DNA from: Actinomycetota bacterium
GTDB lineage: Bacteria; Actinomycetota; Humimicrobiia; Humimicrobiales; Humimicrobiaceae
Length of the DNA: 8,566 nucleotides
Assembly (NCBI GenBank): GCA_016870675.1
Contig: VGAU01000062.1
Span: forward strand, 1 to 8,566
Direction: 5' to 3'
Shown: in pieces, positions 1 to 6,947 of the stretch
Layout of the letters: every line of letters starts with the position of its first letter
Numbering within the stretch: the first letter of the stretch is position 1
The notes under the pieces: model-generated
The model's database searches: none
The model's input: only the letters and a program-made list of their open reading frames with translations
Told to the model about the DNA's origin: nothing
Position numbers and translations under genes: made by a program

Positions 1-1287
1 ATATTTAATATAAATCCCAATATTGGAAATAGTAAGAGCAATTAGTGTAGCAGGTATTGAAAGTTTCATCCACTTTACCCATCCGATTGATTGACCTCTT
101 TTCTCCATCGTAGTATATGCTACCACATTCGCCGAAGCTCCGATTGGAGTAAAATTGCCTCCTATATCCGTACCCAATGAGGTTGCCCAGACCATTATTG
201 ATAGCGCCGGAACCCCTGCAAACTTCACAATATTTTTCAGAATATATGCCATAGAAAGTGCAAAGGGCACATTATCAATAATTCCACTGGCAATACCTGA
301 ACCCCAGACAAGTACGCTCAAAAGTCCCATATGATTACCTTTAAAAAGATCTGTAATATAGCCTCCAATTATCTTTACAACCCCGGTATGCTCCAGTCCG
401 CCTACTAACATAAATAGTCCCATAAAAAATAATATCACTTCATAGTTCACTTTTAATAGAATTTTTTCCGACCTCTTACCCAGAATAGTCAGTGCAATAA
501 AAGCAGGTATCATAGCAGCGAGAGGGACTGTGAGTGGAACGTGAAGATATTCTCTTATATAATTGTGAGTAATTAAAAAGAAAATTGCTGTTCCAAATGC
601 GGCCAATGCAACTTTAAGCTGTTTCTTATCTTCTATTGCTTTGGCTGGATCCATTTCTTCAAATTCTTTCTTCGGTATCTTTTCAGATGAAGTAATTGAT
701 TTCCGGCTTACCAAATAACAATATAGTAAAGTAACCGCTCCAGCCAGTATGGAAATGGGAGCATTATGAATTACGAAATCATTAAAATAATAACCAAGTT
801 TTAAACCCAGAATTACGTTAGGTGGATCACCAACCATAGTTGCAGATCCTCCAATATTGGCCAGAATTACCTCTGTGATTATTAAAGGAGTTGCATTCAT
901 TTTCAGTATTTTGCATAGTTCATAGGTTAGAGTAGCAAAAAATAGCATTACAGTAACACTATCCATAAAAGCTGAAAGTATAGCTGTCATTATGGGGAAA
1001 AAAATGAATATCTTCCCAGGGGAATATTTCAACCATCTTGCAATTATAAGAGCTATAAAAGTAAAAAAACCTGCATCTGCTAAAGCTGCAACTATAATAA
1101 ACATACCAAACAGTAGCCCTATAGTTTCCCAGCTGATAAATCCTATAGCCTCATTTATATCAAAAATATTAAATAAAACCAGTAGCAAAGCGCCCATGAA
1201 TGCAACTACAGCCCTGTTTACTTTCTCTGTTGCAATACCTGCATATGTTAGTATAAAAATTGCTATTGCGATTAAAGCTGAATTCAA
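1..1287 (-). CDS. ArsB/NhaD-type ion transporter (SLC13-like permease), 3' end cut by the window edge
   Basis: Integral membrane transporter of the ArsB/NhaD (ion transporter) superfamily. My own minus-strand translation gives 429 uninterrupted codons to the left edge with no stop. The reading ends in a hydrophobic segment (TLIALTISNIGIYIKY) that looks like the last membrane helix, so only a few residues are probably missing. The two pseudo-symmetric signature motifs are present: GGSATMVGDPPNVI at about residues 146-159 and IGGNFTPIGASANVV at about 375-389. A DNVP motif lies at 338-341. A polar, charged loop at about 194-225 (KIPKKEFEEMDPAKAIEDKK) separates the two membrane halves, as in the family. 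The start is a TTG (MNSALIAIAIFILTYAGIATEK), preceded by GGGA six bases upstream. The ATG at 1301 is in another frame and stops after five codons. The substrate cannot be read from sequence: the superfamily includes arsenite, Na+/H+ and dicarboxylate carriers. No arsR or other ars gene is adjacent, so an arsenic role is unsupported. Confidence 0.9.
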   Translation of the reverse strand, partial: MNSALIAIAIFILTYAGIATEKVNRAVVAFMGALLLVLFNIFDINEAIGFISWETIGLLFGMFIIVAALADAGFFTFIALIIARWLKYSPGKIFIFFPIMTAILSAFMDSVTVMLFFATLTYELCKILKMNATPLIITEVILANIGGSATMVGDPPNVILGLKLGYYFNDFVIHNAPISILAGAVTLLYCYLVSRKSITSSEKIPKKEFEEMDPAKAIEDKKQLKVALAAFGTAIFFLITHNYIREYLHVPLTVPLAAMIPAFIALTILGKRSEKILLKVNYEVILFFMGLFMLVGGLEHTGVVKIIGGYITDLFKGNHMGLLSVLVWGSGIASGIIDNVPFALSMAYILKNIVKFAGVPALSIMVWATSLGTDIGGNFTPIGASANVVAYTTMEKRGQSIGWVKWMKLSIPATLIALTISNIGIYIKY

Positions 1288-1330
1288 TTTTTTTCCCGCA
1301 TATTCTTACTTTTAAATAAAAATTAGTAAA

Positions 1331-1359
1331 ATCCTACCACCTAAAATTTAAAAAAACAA
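1331..1359 (-). promoter_or_regulatory. Weak candidate promoter for the transporter gene
   Basis: On the minus strand, TTGTTT (1359-1354) and TAGGAT (1336-1331) are separated by 17 bp. Transcription would begin near 1324, about 37 nt before the TTG start. Matches to the sigma-70 consensus are modest (3/6 and 4/6) in an AT-rich stretch, so this is tentative. The 173-bp gap after prmC has no convincing terminator, so readthrough from the prfA-prmC operon is also possible. Confidence 0.25.
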
Positions 1360-1460
1360 ATATTATCAGAAAGCATTGTAAAATACTATTAGTTTCCTTT
1401 TGAGATAGAATTTTTTAGATTGCTCTGGATTATTCCATTTTTAGTGTGCTTTTTAGCTAT

Positions 1461-2381
1461 TTATACTTCAATTATCAGAATACGGTCTCTCTGATTATGA
1501 TCCTTCTCTACTATTATTGCCTTCGGACTGATGATATCTTCTGACATTTCTTTTAATGGGATACTTACTTTAGGATCAATTTCAAATAAAATATAGCATA
1601 AGTCAGAGGACAGGTAGGACTTGATTTTGGAAAGAATTTTTTCATATACTTCCAGTCCGGTCTTACCAGCCAGAAGAGCAGATTTTGGTTCATACTCTTT
1701 TACTTCCCGGGGTAGATTATTGTAATCTTCTTCAGAAATATAAGGAGGATTTGAAATTATAAGGTTAATTTTTTTTTCGTACTGTTTAAAAAAATCAGAA
1801 TCCTTCTCCGGTACCAGGTCACATTCGATAAATTTTATGTTCTCAAATTTGCTGCTACCAAGAATACTTTTAGCATTTTTTTCTGCTATCTCCAGTACAT
1901 CAGTATTGTTTTCAGTTGCTATTATCTGCCAGGAGGAGTCAGATATTTTTAATTCATTGCCAATCTCATAAGCAATGCTTATGGCAATAGCGCCACTTCC
2001 AGTGCCAATCTCTAAAATATTGATTTTCCCCATTCCCAGATTACTTTTTAAAAGTTGAAATGCCCTCTCCACTATAAGTTCGGTTTCAGGCCTGGGTATA
2101 AGTACACCACTGTCTACATATAATTTTATTTTTCTAAAATATGCTTCTTTTAAAATATATTGGATAGGAACATGTTGGAGTCTTTTAAGGATATATTTCT
2201 TGTATATTCCCAGTTCTTGCTGGTTTAAGATGCGGTTATAATTTAAATATAAGTTGATTCTGTTTAGATTAAGGGCTGAACTAAGCAATAATTCTGCAGA
2301 TAACCTGGGCTGTGGAATATTTTTGTTTTTAAAATAATTTATAGCCCAGTCTAAAATACTTTTTACATTCCAGGTTTGCAA
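1461..2381 (-). CDS. prmC: Peptide chain release factor N5-glutamine methyltransferase PrmC
   Basis: SAM-dependent methyltransferase that N5-methylates the glutamine of the GGQ motif in class I release factors; the substrate gene prfA is immediately upstream. The 306-residue protein has the expected layout. An N-terminal helical substrate-binding domain spans about 1-80 and includes HVPIQYIL at 70-77. The interdomain segment VLIPRPETE is at 93-101. A Rossmann methyltransferase domain follows, with the SAM-binding loop EIGTGSGAIAI at 124-134 and the catalytic NPPY at 211-214, which is the signature of amino-group N-methylation on glutamine. The start is a TTG, 5 bp after the prfA stop, with AGGGG about 10 bases upstream. 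It gives the family-typical N-terminus (WNVKSILDWAINYF...PRLSAELLL), and no ATG nearby would preserve that. The rare start and tight spacing suggest expression by translational coupling to prfA. The protein is slightly longer than the usual 280 or so residues and looks intact. Confidence 0.96.
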   Translation of the reverse strand: MQTWNVKSILDWAINYFKNKNIPQPRLSAELLLSSALNLNRINLYLNYNRILNQQELGIYKKYILKRLQHVPIQYILKEAYFRKIKLYVDSGVLIPRPETELIVERAFQLLKSNLGMGKINILEIGTGSGAIAISIAYEIGNELKISDSSWQIIATENNTDVLEIAEKNAKSILGSSKFENIKFIECDLVPEKDSDFFKQYEKKINLIISNPPYISEEDYNNLPREVKEYEPKSALLAGKTGLEVYEKILSKIKSYLSSDLCYILFEIDPKVSIPLKEMSEDIISPKAIIVEKDHNQRDRILIIEV

Positions 2382-2386
2382 ATAAA

Positions 2387-3466
2387 CTAAGCCCCTATCT
2401 TTTCTATTTTCTTTTCATTATCCGCACTTTTTAATGGATCTATTAACCGGTCGAGATCACCTTCCAGGATTTCATCAAGTTTGTATAAAGTTAAATTTAT
2501 CCTGTGGTCAGTCACTCTGCCCTGCGGATAATTATAGGTTCTTATTCTTTCGCTTCTGTCCCCTGTCCCGATCTGCATTCTTCTTTTTTCTGTTTGCTCG
2601 CTCATCTGCTTCTCTTCCTCTGCTTCTTTAAGCCTGGCTCTTAGAATTTTTAAAGCCCTTTCTTTGTTCCGCAGCTGTGATTTTTCATCCTGACAGGTTA
2701 CTACCATACCGGTAGGAACATAGGTTACCCTTACTGCTGAATCTGTAGTATTTACAGACTGCCCTCCTGGTCCACTTGAGCGGAAAACATCTATTCTTAA
2801 ATCAGATGGGTCTATTTCAACATCAACTTCCTCAGCTTCAGGAAGTACAGCGACTGTGGCAGTAGAGGTATGGATTCTTCCCTGGGATTCAGTAGTGGGA
2901 ACCCTCTGAACCCTGTGTACTCCGGATTCATACTTCATCGTTCCGTAGGCTCCCTCTCCACCAATCTCAAATATGATTTCTTTAAATCCACCGATACCCA
3001 GACTGCTGGAGCTGAGCACAGAATATTTCCATTTCCTGCTTTCTGCATATCTGGTATATAATCTATAAAGAACCTCTGCGAACAACGCTGCCTCGTCTCC
3101 ACCGGCACCGGCTCTTATTTCAACTATAACATTTTTCTTATCATTAGGATCTTTTGGAGTTAGAAGCAACTTTATTCTTTTCTCAAGCTTTTGCTTTTTG
3201 TCATTATTTTCCTTAAGTTCGTCCTTAAGGAAACTTTTCATTTCCTCTTCCTTTTCTATCTCGAGCATCTCTTCTACCTCTTTAACGGAAGAAAGAATTC
3301 CCCTGTATTTTCTGGCAATAGTTACAATCTCTTCAATTTCAGCTATTCTCTTACCGTATTCCTTTAATTTTTCAGGATTGGAAGAAACATCCGGACTTGA
3401 GAGTTTTTCTGCTAGTTTTATATAATTATCTTCATATAATTTTAATTTATCCAATAATGCTGTCAT
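2387..3466 (-). CDS. prfA: Peptide chain release factor 1 (RF1)
   Basis: Class I release factor that reads UAA and UAG in the ribosomal A site and triggers peptidyl-tRNA hydrolysis. The 359 residues match the normal RF1 length. A coiled-coil-rich, charged N-terminal domain (about 1-105) is followed by the release factor core, with IRAGAGGDEAALFA at 117-130. The codon-recognition tripeptide is of PxT type (P190-T191-T192, in RVPTTESQGRIHTS), which marks RF1; RF2 carries SPF instead. The catalytic GGQ is at 234-236 inside RSSGPGGQSVNTTDSAVR, and Q236 is the expected target of the PrmC encoded just downstream. The ATG lies 2 bp after the stop of the preceding DUF1385 gene, with AAGG and AGG sequences inside the end of that gene, so translational coupling is likely. 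No frameshift site is expected, because programmed frameshifting is a feature of prfB and not of prfA. Confidence 0.98.
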   Translation of the reverse strand: MTALLDKLKLYEDNYIKLAEKLSSPDVSSNPEKLKEYGKRIAEIEEIVTIARKYRGILSSVKEVEEMLEIEKEEEMKSFLKDELKENNDKKQKLEKRIKLLLTPKDPNDKKNVIVEIRAGAGGDEAALFAEVLYRLYTRYAESRKWKYSVLSSSSLGIGGFKEIIFEIGGEGAYGTMKYESGVHRVQRVPTTESQGRIHTSTATVAVLPEAEEVDVEIDPSDLRIDVFRSSGPGGQSVNTTDSAVRVTYVPTGMVVTCQDEKSQLRNKERALKILRARLKEAEEEKQMSEQTEKRRMQIGTGDRSERIRTYNYPQGRVTDHRINLTLYKLDEILEGDLDRLIDPLKSADNEKKIEKIGA

Positions 3467-3468
3467 AT

Positions 3469-4359
3469 TTAACCTGCCTTCAGCGCTTTCTCTGCTTCAA
3501 TAACCTTTTTAAAAGAACTTATAGCTACCTCTATCTGGTCATTATCGGGTTCTTTTGTGGTAATCTTTTGGAGTAAAAGACCCGGGTAAAAAAGTATATT
3601 TACCACTTTATATTTGCTGAACTTACCCGCAAGCCTTATAAGCTCGTATGAAATACCTGCAATTACCGGTATTAGAAGTATCCTCGAGGTAATCCGCCAA
3701 ATCATCGGTTGCTTTCCCAGAAAGGCAAAAATCAATATAGCTACTATCATCACAATAAGCAAAAAGCTTGTCCCACATCTTACATGCATTGTACTATATT
3801 TCCTGACATTTTCAGGTTTTAGTTCTTCATCATTTTCATAAGCCTGAATAGTTTTATGCTCTGCCCCATGATATTGGAAAACTCTCTTTATATCTTTAAT
3901 CTGCGAGACTAATAAAATGTATGCAAAAAAAAATCCAATTCTAATCAATCCTTCAAGAAGATTATAAACTATAGCATTCGGGAAAAATTCAGAAAAACTT
4001 CTGCCAATAATTGTGGGGAGTATAAAAAAAACACCTACCGCAAATACCACCGCGATTATTACAGATATTGTCATTTCCCTTTTGGAGAATTTTATCTCTT
4101 CTTCCGTGGCTTCATTGATAGAATAGCTTAAAGCTTTAAAACCTAATGTCATACTTTCAATAAGTGCTATTATTCCCCGTATAAACATAAAGCCCAATAC
4201 TTTATTTTTATTGGTTAAGGAAACATCATTAAAAAGTTTTGTATATATGGTCCTATCAGGCTTTCTTACCGCCAGAGCCCAGAAGTGCTTGCTGCGCATC
4301 ATAACACCTTCAATAACTGCCTGACCCCCCACCTGATACCTTTCATCAACCTCAGGCAT
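3469..4359 (-). CDS. DUF1385 family membrane protein (YqhQ-like), function unknown
   Basis: Conserved bacterial membrane protein of the DUF1385 (YqhQ) family, often annotated as a putative metal-dependent enzyme but with no established function. With the ATG at 4359 the protein has 296 residues, the usual size. The N-terminal signature GGQAVIEGVMMRS is at 11-23. Hydrophobic segments lie near 56-77, 98-118, 136-152, 198-214 and 226-242. Two polar motifs stand out: QYHGAEHKT at 162-170, just after the third segment, and HVRCGTSF at 192-199. Their two His residues, one Glu, one Cys and one further His could form a metal site, but that is inference. The ATG overlaps the thyX stop by 8 bp (ATGCCTGA) and has GAGTGA five bases upstream. 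An in-frame GTG at 4368 is possible but has a poorer ribosome site. The position in front of prfA-prmC recurs in low-GC bacteria, which suggests a housekeeping role. Confidence 0.9.
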   Translation of the reverse strand: MPEVDERYQVGGQAVIEGVMMRSKHFWALAVRKPDRTIYTKLFNDVSLTNKNKVLGFMFIRGIIALIESMTLGFKALSYSINEATEEEIKFSKREMTISVIIAVVFAVGVFFILPTIIGRSFSEFFPNAIVYNLLEGLIRIGFFFAYILLVSQIKDIKRVFQYHGAEHKTIQAYENDEELKPENVRKYSTMHVRCGTSFLLIVMIVAILIFAFLGKQPMIWRITSRILLIPVIAGISYELIRLAGKFSKYKVVNILFYPGLLLQKITTKEPDNDQIEVAISSFKKVIEAEKALKAG

Positions 4360-5035
4360 TAAAATCACTCGCTTTAGGAGGATTTTCGCACTTAAATTTG
4401 CCTTCCGGACAGGGGCCTCTCAGACAATTTGGACCAGCTTCTTCAAAAACTACCGGAGCAACCTTCCTGACCAGTTTCAGCATCTCTTTTGCCAGTTCCC
4501 TGATCTCCCATTGCGCCCTGTTGCAGCATCTTACTGTAAAAAAATGCAAAAGCTCCCTGCCATTCATAGTTACAATTATTTTTGTTTCTGATGCGTTGGG
4601 TAAAATATACCTTGCGTCTTCAGCTTCAACCCCGCTATCCAGCAACTCTTTATAGAGGTTGTGTATATTTGAAATCAAACTATCAAACTTTTTTTTAGAA
4701 TCTTTATCCTTTTCTATAGAAGGTGGGGTAATATATTCAAAATTATCTTTAAATTTCACATACCTTTGAGACTGCTGATTATATGAAGCAATTCTGTGCC
4801 TTACCAGTTGGTGGGTTAAAGCTCTTGATACACCTTCTATAGCAAATGTAAAATTTATATGTTCTGTAGTACTATGATGACCACTTTTTATTACAAATCT
4901 GACTAATTTTTCGACATCTTCGTCACCAAGTTCATCCATAAGTTCATCAACGCCAACAGGTGAGTAACACAGCCTGGCAGCTACTGCTACCATTTTTTCT
5001 GGCTCCCGGGTGTATTTAATTAAATTTACTTTCAT
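4352..5035 (-). CDS. thyX: FAD-dependent thymidylate synthase ThyX
   Basis: Flavin-dependent enzyme that makes dTMP from dUMP using methylene-tetrahydrofolate and NAD(P)H. It replaces classical ThyA and is unrelated to it in sequence. The 227 residues match the family length. The diagnostic RHRX7S motif is present as RHRIASYNQQS at 79-89, followed by QRY. Upstream are SGHHSTTEHINFTF (51-64), a family segment that contacts FAD, and ALTHQLVRHR. Downstream, ARYILPNASETKIIVTMNGRELLHFF (141-166) and RAQWEIRELA (173-182) are conserved. The C-terminal tail holds cysteines 204, 209 and 216 in an AGPNCLRGPCPEGKFKC pattern. The ATG is 14 bp after the rpmE stop with AAGG upstream, and the 3' end overlaps the DUF1385 gene, so it is an integral member of this operon. 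In Bacillus subtilis the corresponding slot between rpmE and prfA holds thymidine kinase, also a dTMP-supplying enzyme. No thyA is visible here. Confidence 0.97.
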   Translation of the reverse strand: MKVNLIKYTREPEKMVAVAARLCYSPVGVDELMDELGDEDVEKLVRFVIKSGHHSTTEHINFTFAIEGVSRALTHQLVRHRIASYNQQSQRYVKFKDNFEYITPPSIEKDKDSKKKFDSLISNIHNLYKELLDSGVEAEDARYILPNASETKIIVTMNGRELLHFFTVRCCNRAQWEIRELAKEMLKLVRKVAPVVFEEAGPNCLRGPCPEGKFKCENPPKASDFNA

Positions 5036-5049
5036 TTAATTGCCCTTCT

Positions 5050-5256
5050 TTATTTTTTGGATTTTACAAGTCTCTTTTTAAATCTTTCCACCCTTCCGCC
5101 AGAGTCAACAAGCTTTTGCCTGCCAGTATAAAAGGGATGACAATTTGAGCATATCTCAACTTTTATCTCTTTTTTCGTTGATCTGGTTTTAAAAGTATTG
5201 CCGCAAGAACATGTAATCGTGCAATCAAAATATTCCGGATGTATTCCTTTTTTCAT
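5050..5256 (-). CDS. rpmE: Ribosomal protein bL31, zinc-binding type
   Basis: Small protein of the large ribosomal subunit that bridges the central protuberance to the small-subunit head. The 68 residues match the family. MKKGIHPEYF at the N-terminus and HPFYTGRQKLVDSGGRVERFKKR at 40-62 are typical of bL31. Four cysteines, C16 and C18 (CSCGNTF) with C36 and C39 (CSNCHPF), form the zinc site, so this is the C+ form and not the zinc-independent paralogue (RpmE2/YtiA type) used under zinc starvation. The ATG follows an AAGGA ribosome site. This is the first gene of the operon rpmE-thyX-DUF1385-prfA-prmC, and it has its own candidate promoter in the 202-bp gap after rho. The lysine-rich C-terminus is normal for an rRNA-binding protein. 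Confidence 0.97.
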   Translation of the reverse strand: MKKGIHPEYFDCTITCSCGNTFKTRSTKKEIKVEICSNCHPFYTGRQKLVDSGGRVERFKKRLVKSKK

Positions 5257-5325
5257 ATTATTATATCCTTACTTCTTTACTAATATTTACTTATTATTAT
5301 GCATCTTAATTATTTCAAATCCTAA

Positions 5326-5354
5326 ATACTAACATAAATATTACCAGCCGTAAA
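5326..5354 (-). promoter_or_regulatory. Candidate sigma-70 promoter for the rpmE-thyX-prfA-prmC operon
   Basis: On the minus strand, TTTACG (5354-5349) and TAGTAT (5331-5326) are separated by exactly 17 bp. The bases TGT in front of the -10 box form an extended -10 (TGn). Transcription would begin near 5319, giving a leader of roughly 60 nt before the rpmE ATG. It lies downstream of the candidate rho terminator, which fits an independent transcription unit. Consensus matches are 4/6 for each box plus the extended element. Confidence 0.5.
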
Positions 5355-5390
5355 TATAATCAGGCAAAAATAGCTAAAGAATAAAGAGTT

Positions 5391-5438
5391 AAAAAAATAT
5401 TATAAAAATCTATATGTAATGTGTAATTAGATTTTTAT
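5391..5438 (-). terminator. AT-rich candidate intrinsic terminator after rho
   Basis: A perfect 11-bp inverted repeat, ATAAAAATCTA (5438-5428 read on the minus strand) and TAGATTTTTAT (5412-5402), encloses a 15-nt loop. A run of seven T follows on the minus strand at 5397-5391. It starts about 20 bp after the rho stop and is oriented for rho transcription. The stem has only one G-C pair, so the hairpin is weak and termination may be partial. Readthrough into rpmE is possible. Confidence 0.4.
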
Positions 5439-5458
5439 TGATTTAGAAATGTTATATG

Positions 5459-6907
5459 CTATAAATTTTTTTCTTTATCAAAACTGGCTTTTATGGCTCT
5501 AAGAAAATCATCATTGGACTTTGTATTCCTAATGTAGTCTATTAACTGCTCCAATGCTACTTCAGGCTCTTTTTCATAGATTAATCTTCGGAGTTTCCAT
5601 ACCGTAGCTGCTTCTTCTTTTTCCATAAGTAATTCTTCTTTTCTGGTCCCGGATCTGGTTATATCAATTGCAGGAAAAATTCTCTTATCTGCCAGATGTC
5701 TTTCAAGGTTAATTTCCATATTACCGGTACCCTTAAATTCCTCAAATATAACATCGTCCATTCTGCTTCCGGTTTCAATTAATGCAGTAGCAAGTATGGT
5801 AAGACTTCCGCCACCTTCAATATTTCTGGCTGCGCCAAAGAACCGTTTTGGCGGGAATAGTGCAGAAGAATCCACTCCACCGGATAAAACTCTTCCACTG
5901 GCAGGGATTGACAGATTATATGCTCTGGCAAGACGGGTTATACTGTCCAGAAGTATCAGAACATCTTTACCATGTTCAACCAGTCTTTTTGCTCGCTGAA
6001 GCACTAGCTCGGCAACCTGGATATGATTATCTGATGGTTGGTCGAATGTTGAGCTTATAACTTCTCCTTTTACGGATCTATCCATATCGGTTACTTCTTC
6101 AGGCCTTTCATCAATCAATAAAACTATAATATATATTTCAGGATTATTAGTAGAAATACTATTTGCGAGATCTTTTAGTATAGTTGTTTTACCCGCTTTT
6201 GGGGGAGATACAATAAGACCTCTTTGACCCTTTCCTATGGGAGCAATCAAGTCTATTATTCTTGGAGTAATATTATCTGACTGGTTTGTCTCTAATTTTA
6301 ACCGCTCCATAGGATATACAGGAGTTAATTTTTCAAATGGTATCCTGCTGCGTATAAATTCCGGATCTTCTCCATTTACTTTTTCTATTCTAAGCAGTGC
6401 ACTGTACTTTTCACTTTCTTTTGGCGGCCGCACCTGACCATATACTTCATCTCCCTGCCTTAAGCGAAACCTTCTTATCTGAGATTGAGAAACATATATA
6501 TCATGCGAACCAGGCAAGTATCCAGACGTCCTCAGGAAACCATAGCCATCAGCTAATATATCAAGTATCCCTTTCATTCTTTCCTTATATAACTCAAATT
6601 CTGGCTTTTTTGCGGCTTCCATTTTTTTCTTTTCTTTTTCTTCTGTTACTCCTGCTTCCGCAATAGTTTCTTTTTCGGCTTCCTCTTTTTCTTTCTCTGT
6701 AACTTCAACATCTTCTTCAGATATAGTTCTGTCTTTCAATAAAGATTCCATACCATTATTAGATACTTCTTCCAATATCTTTTCTACCAGTTCATCTTTC
6801 TTTAACTTAGAAATTCCCTGAATATTTAATTGCCTGGCAATAACTCTCAGGTCAGCTAAAACTTTCCCATCGAGAAATCCCCTACTTAATTCTTTCAACT
6901 CAGTCAT
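5459..6907 (-). CDS. rho: Transcription termination factor Rho
   Basis: Hexameric RNA-dependent ATPase/translocase that ends transcription of untranslated RNA. Domains in the 482 residues: N-terminal Rho_N helical domain (about 3-50); a highly charged Glu/Lys-rich insert (about 61-105); the cold-shock-like primary RNA-binding domain with DGYGFLR at 120-126 and DIYVS at 136-140; and a RecA-like ATPase domain. In the ATPase domain, Walker A is SPPKAGKTT (234-242), LLIDERPEEVTDM is at 263-275, Walker B is DVLILLDSITR (315-325), the Q-loop SGGVD is at 342-346 and the R-loop region GTGNMEINLER is at 393-403. All catalytic motifs look intact. E. coli Rho has about 419 residues; the extra length is the charged insert. 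The ATG is preceded by AAAGGAG (6923-6917), and an in-frame TGA lies just upstream, so the start is firm. The gene stands alone behind a leader of over 100 nt, consistent with the autoregulation known for rho in other bacteria. Confidence 0.98.
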   Translation of the reverse strand: MTELKELSRGFLDGKVLADLRVIARQLNIQGISKLKKDELVEKILEEVSNNGMESLLKDRTISEEDVEVTEKEKEEAEKETIAEAGVTEEKEKKKMEAAKKPEFELYKERMKGILDILADGYGFLRTSGYLPGSHDIYVSQSQIRRFRLRQGDEVYGQVRPPKESEKYSALLRIEKVNGEDPEFIRSRIPFEKLTPVYPMERLKLETNQSDNITPRIIDLIAPIGKGQRGLIVSPPKAGKTTILKDLANSISTNNPEIYIIVLLIDERPEEVTDMDRSVKGEVISSTFDQPSDNHIQVAELVLQRAKRLVEHGKDVLILLDSITRLARAYNLSIPASGRVLSGGVDSSALFPPKRFFGAARNIEGGGSLTILATALIETGSRMDDVIFEEFKGTGNMEINLERHLADKRIFPAIDITRSGTRKEELLMEKEEAATVWKLRRLIYEKEPEVALEQLIDYIRNTKSNDDFLRAIKASFDKEKNL

Positions 6908-6947
6908 TAATAGATACTCCTTTCATACTTGAGACCTTTTTATTCAA
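6900..6947 (-). CDS. Possible 15-codon leader peptide overlapping the rho start
   Basis: On the minus strand a TTG at 6947 opens a 15-codon frame, MNKKVSSMKGVSIND, which ends at a TGA five bases inside rho (6902-6900). It has a near-consensus ribosome site, AAGAGGTGA (6960-6952), with seven bases between GAGG and the TTG. That is at least as good as the site for rho itself. The rho ribosome site AAAGGAG lies inside this small frame, so translating it would cover and could control the rho start. The frame cannot be an N-terminal extension of Rho, because it is out of frame and the rho frame has a TGA upstream. The peptide matches no family I recognise. The strong ribosome site is observed; function is inference. 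Confidence 0.35.
   Translation of the reverse strand: MNKKVSSMKGVSIND

Noticed and set aside
1..1287. Possible frameshift or pseudogene in the transporter
   Set aside because: A full manual translation line by line found no stop or frame break, and both halves carry their motifs in one frame.
992..1315. Plus-strand open frame of 107 codons
   Set aside because: It lies antisense to the transporter, whose minus-strand frame is continuous and carries family motifs. The plus-strand product has no recognisable domain.
2434..3841. Plus-strand open frames opposite prfA and the DUF1385 gene
   Set aside because: All are 63-75 codons, of low complexity and rich in Ser, Phe and Leu, and lie opposite well-identified genes: antisense shadows.
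4366..4368. GTG start for the DUF1385 gene
   Set aside because: It lacks a good ribosome site, whereas the ATG nine bases downstream has GAGTGA at a suitable distance and gives a normal family N-terminus. The GTG remains possible.
4398..4655. Plus-strand open frame opposite thyX
   Set aside because: Shadow of the conserved thyX frame, with no family features.
5796..6666. Several plus-strand open frames opposite rho
   Set aside because: They mirror conserved Rho codons and do not resemble any known protein.
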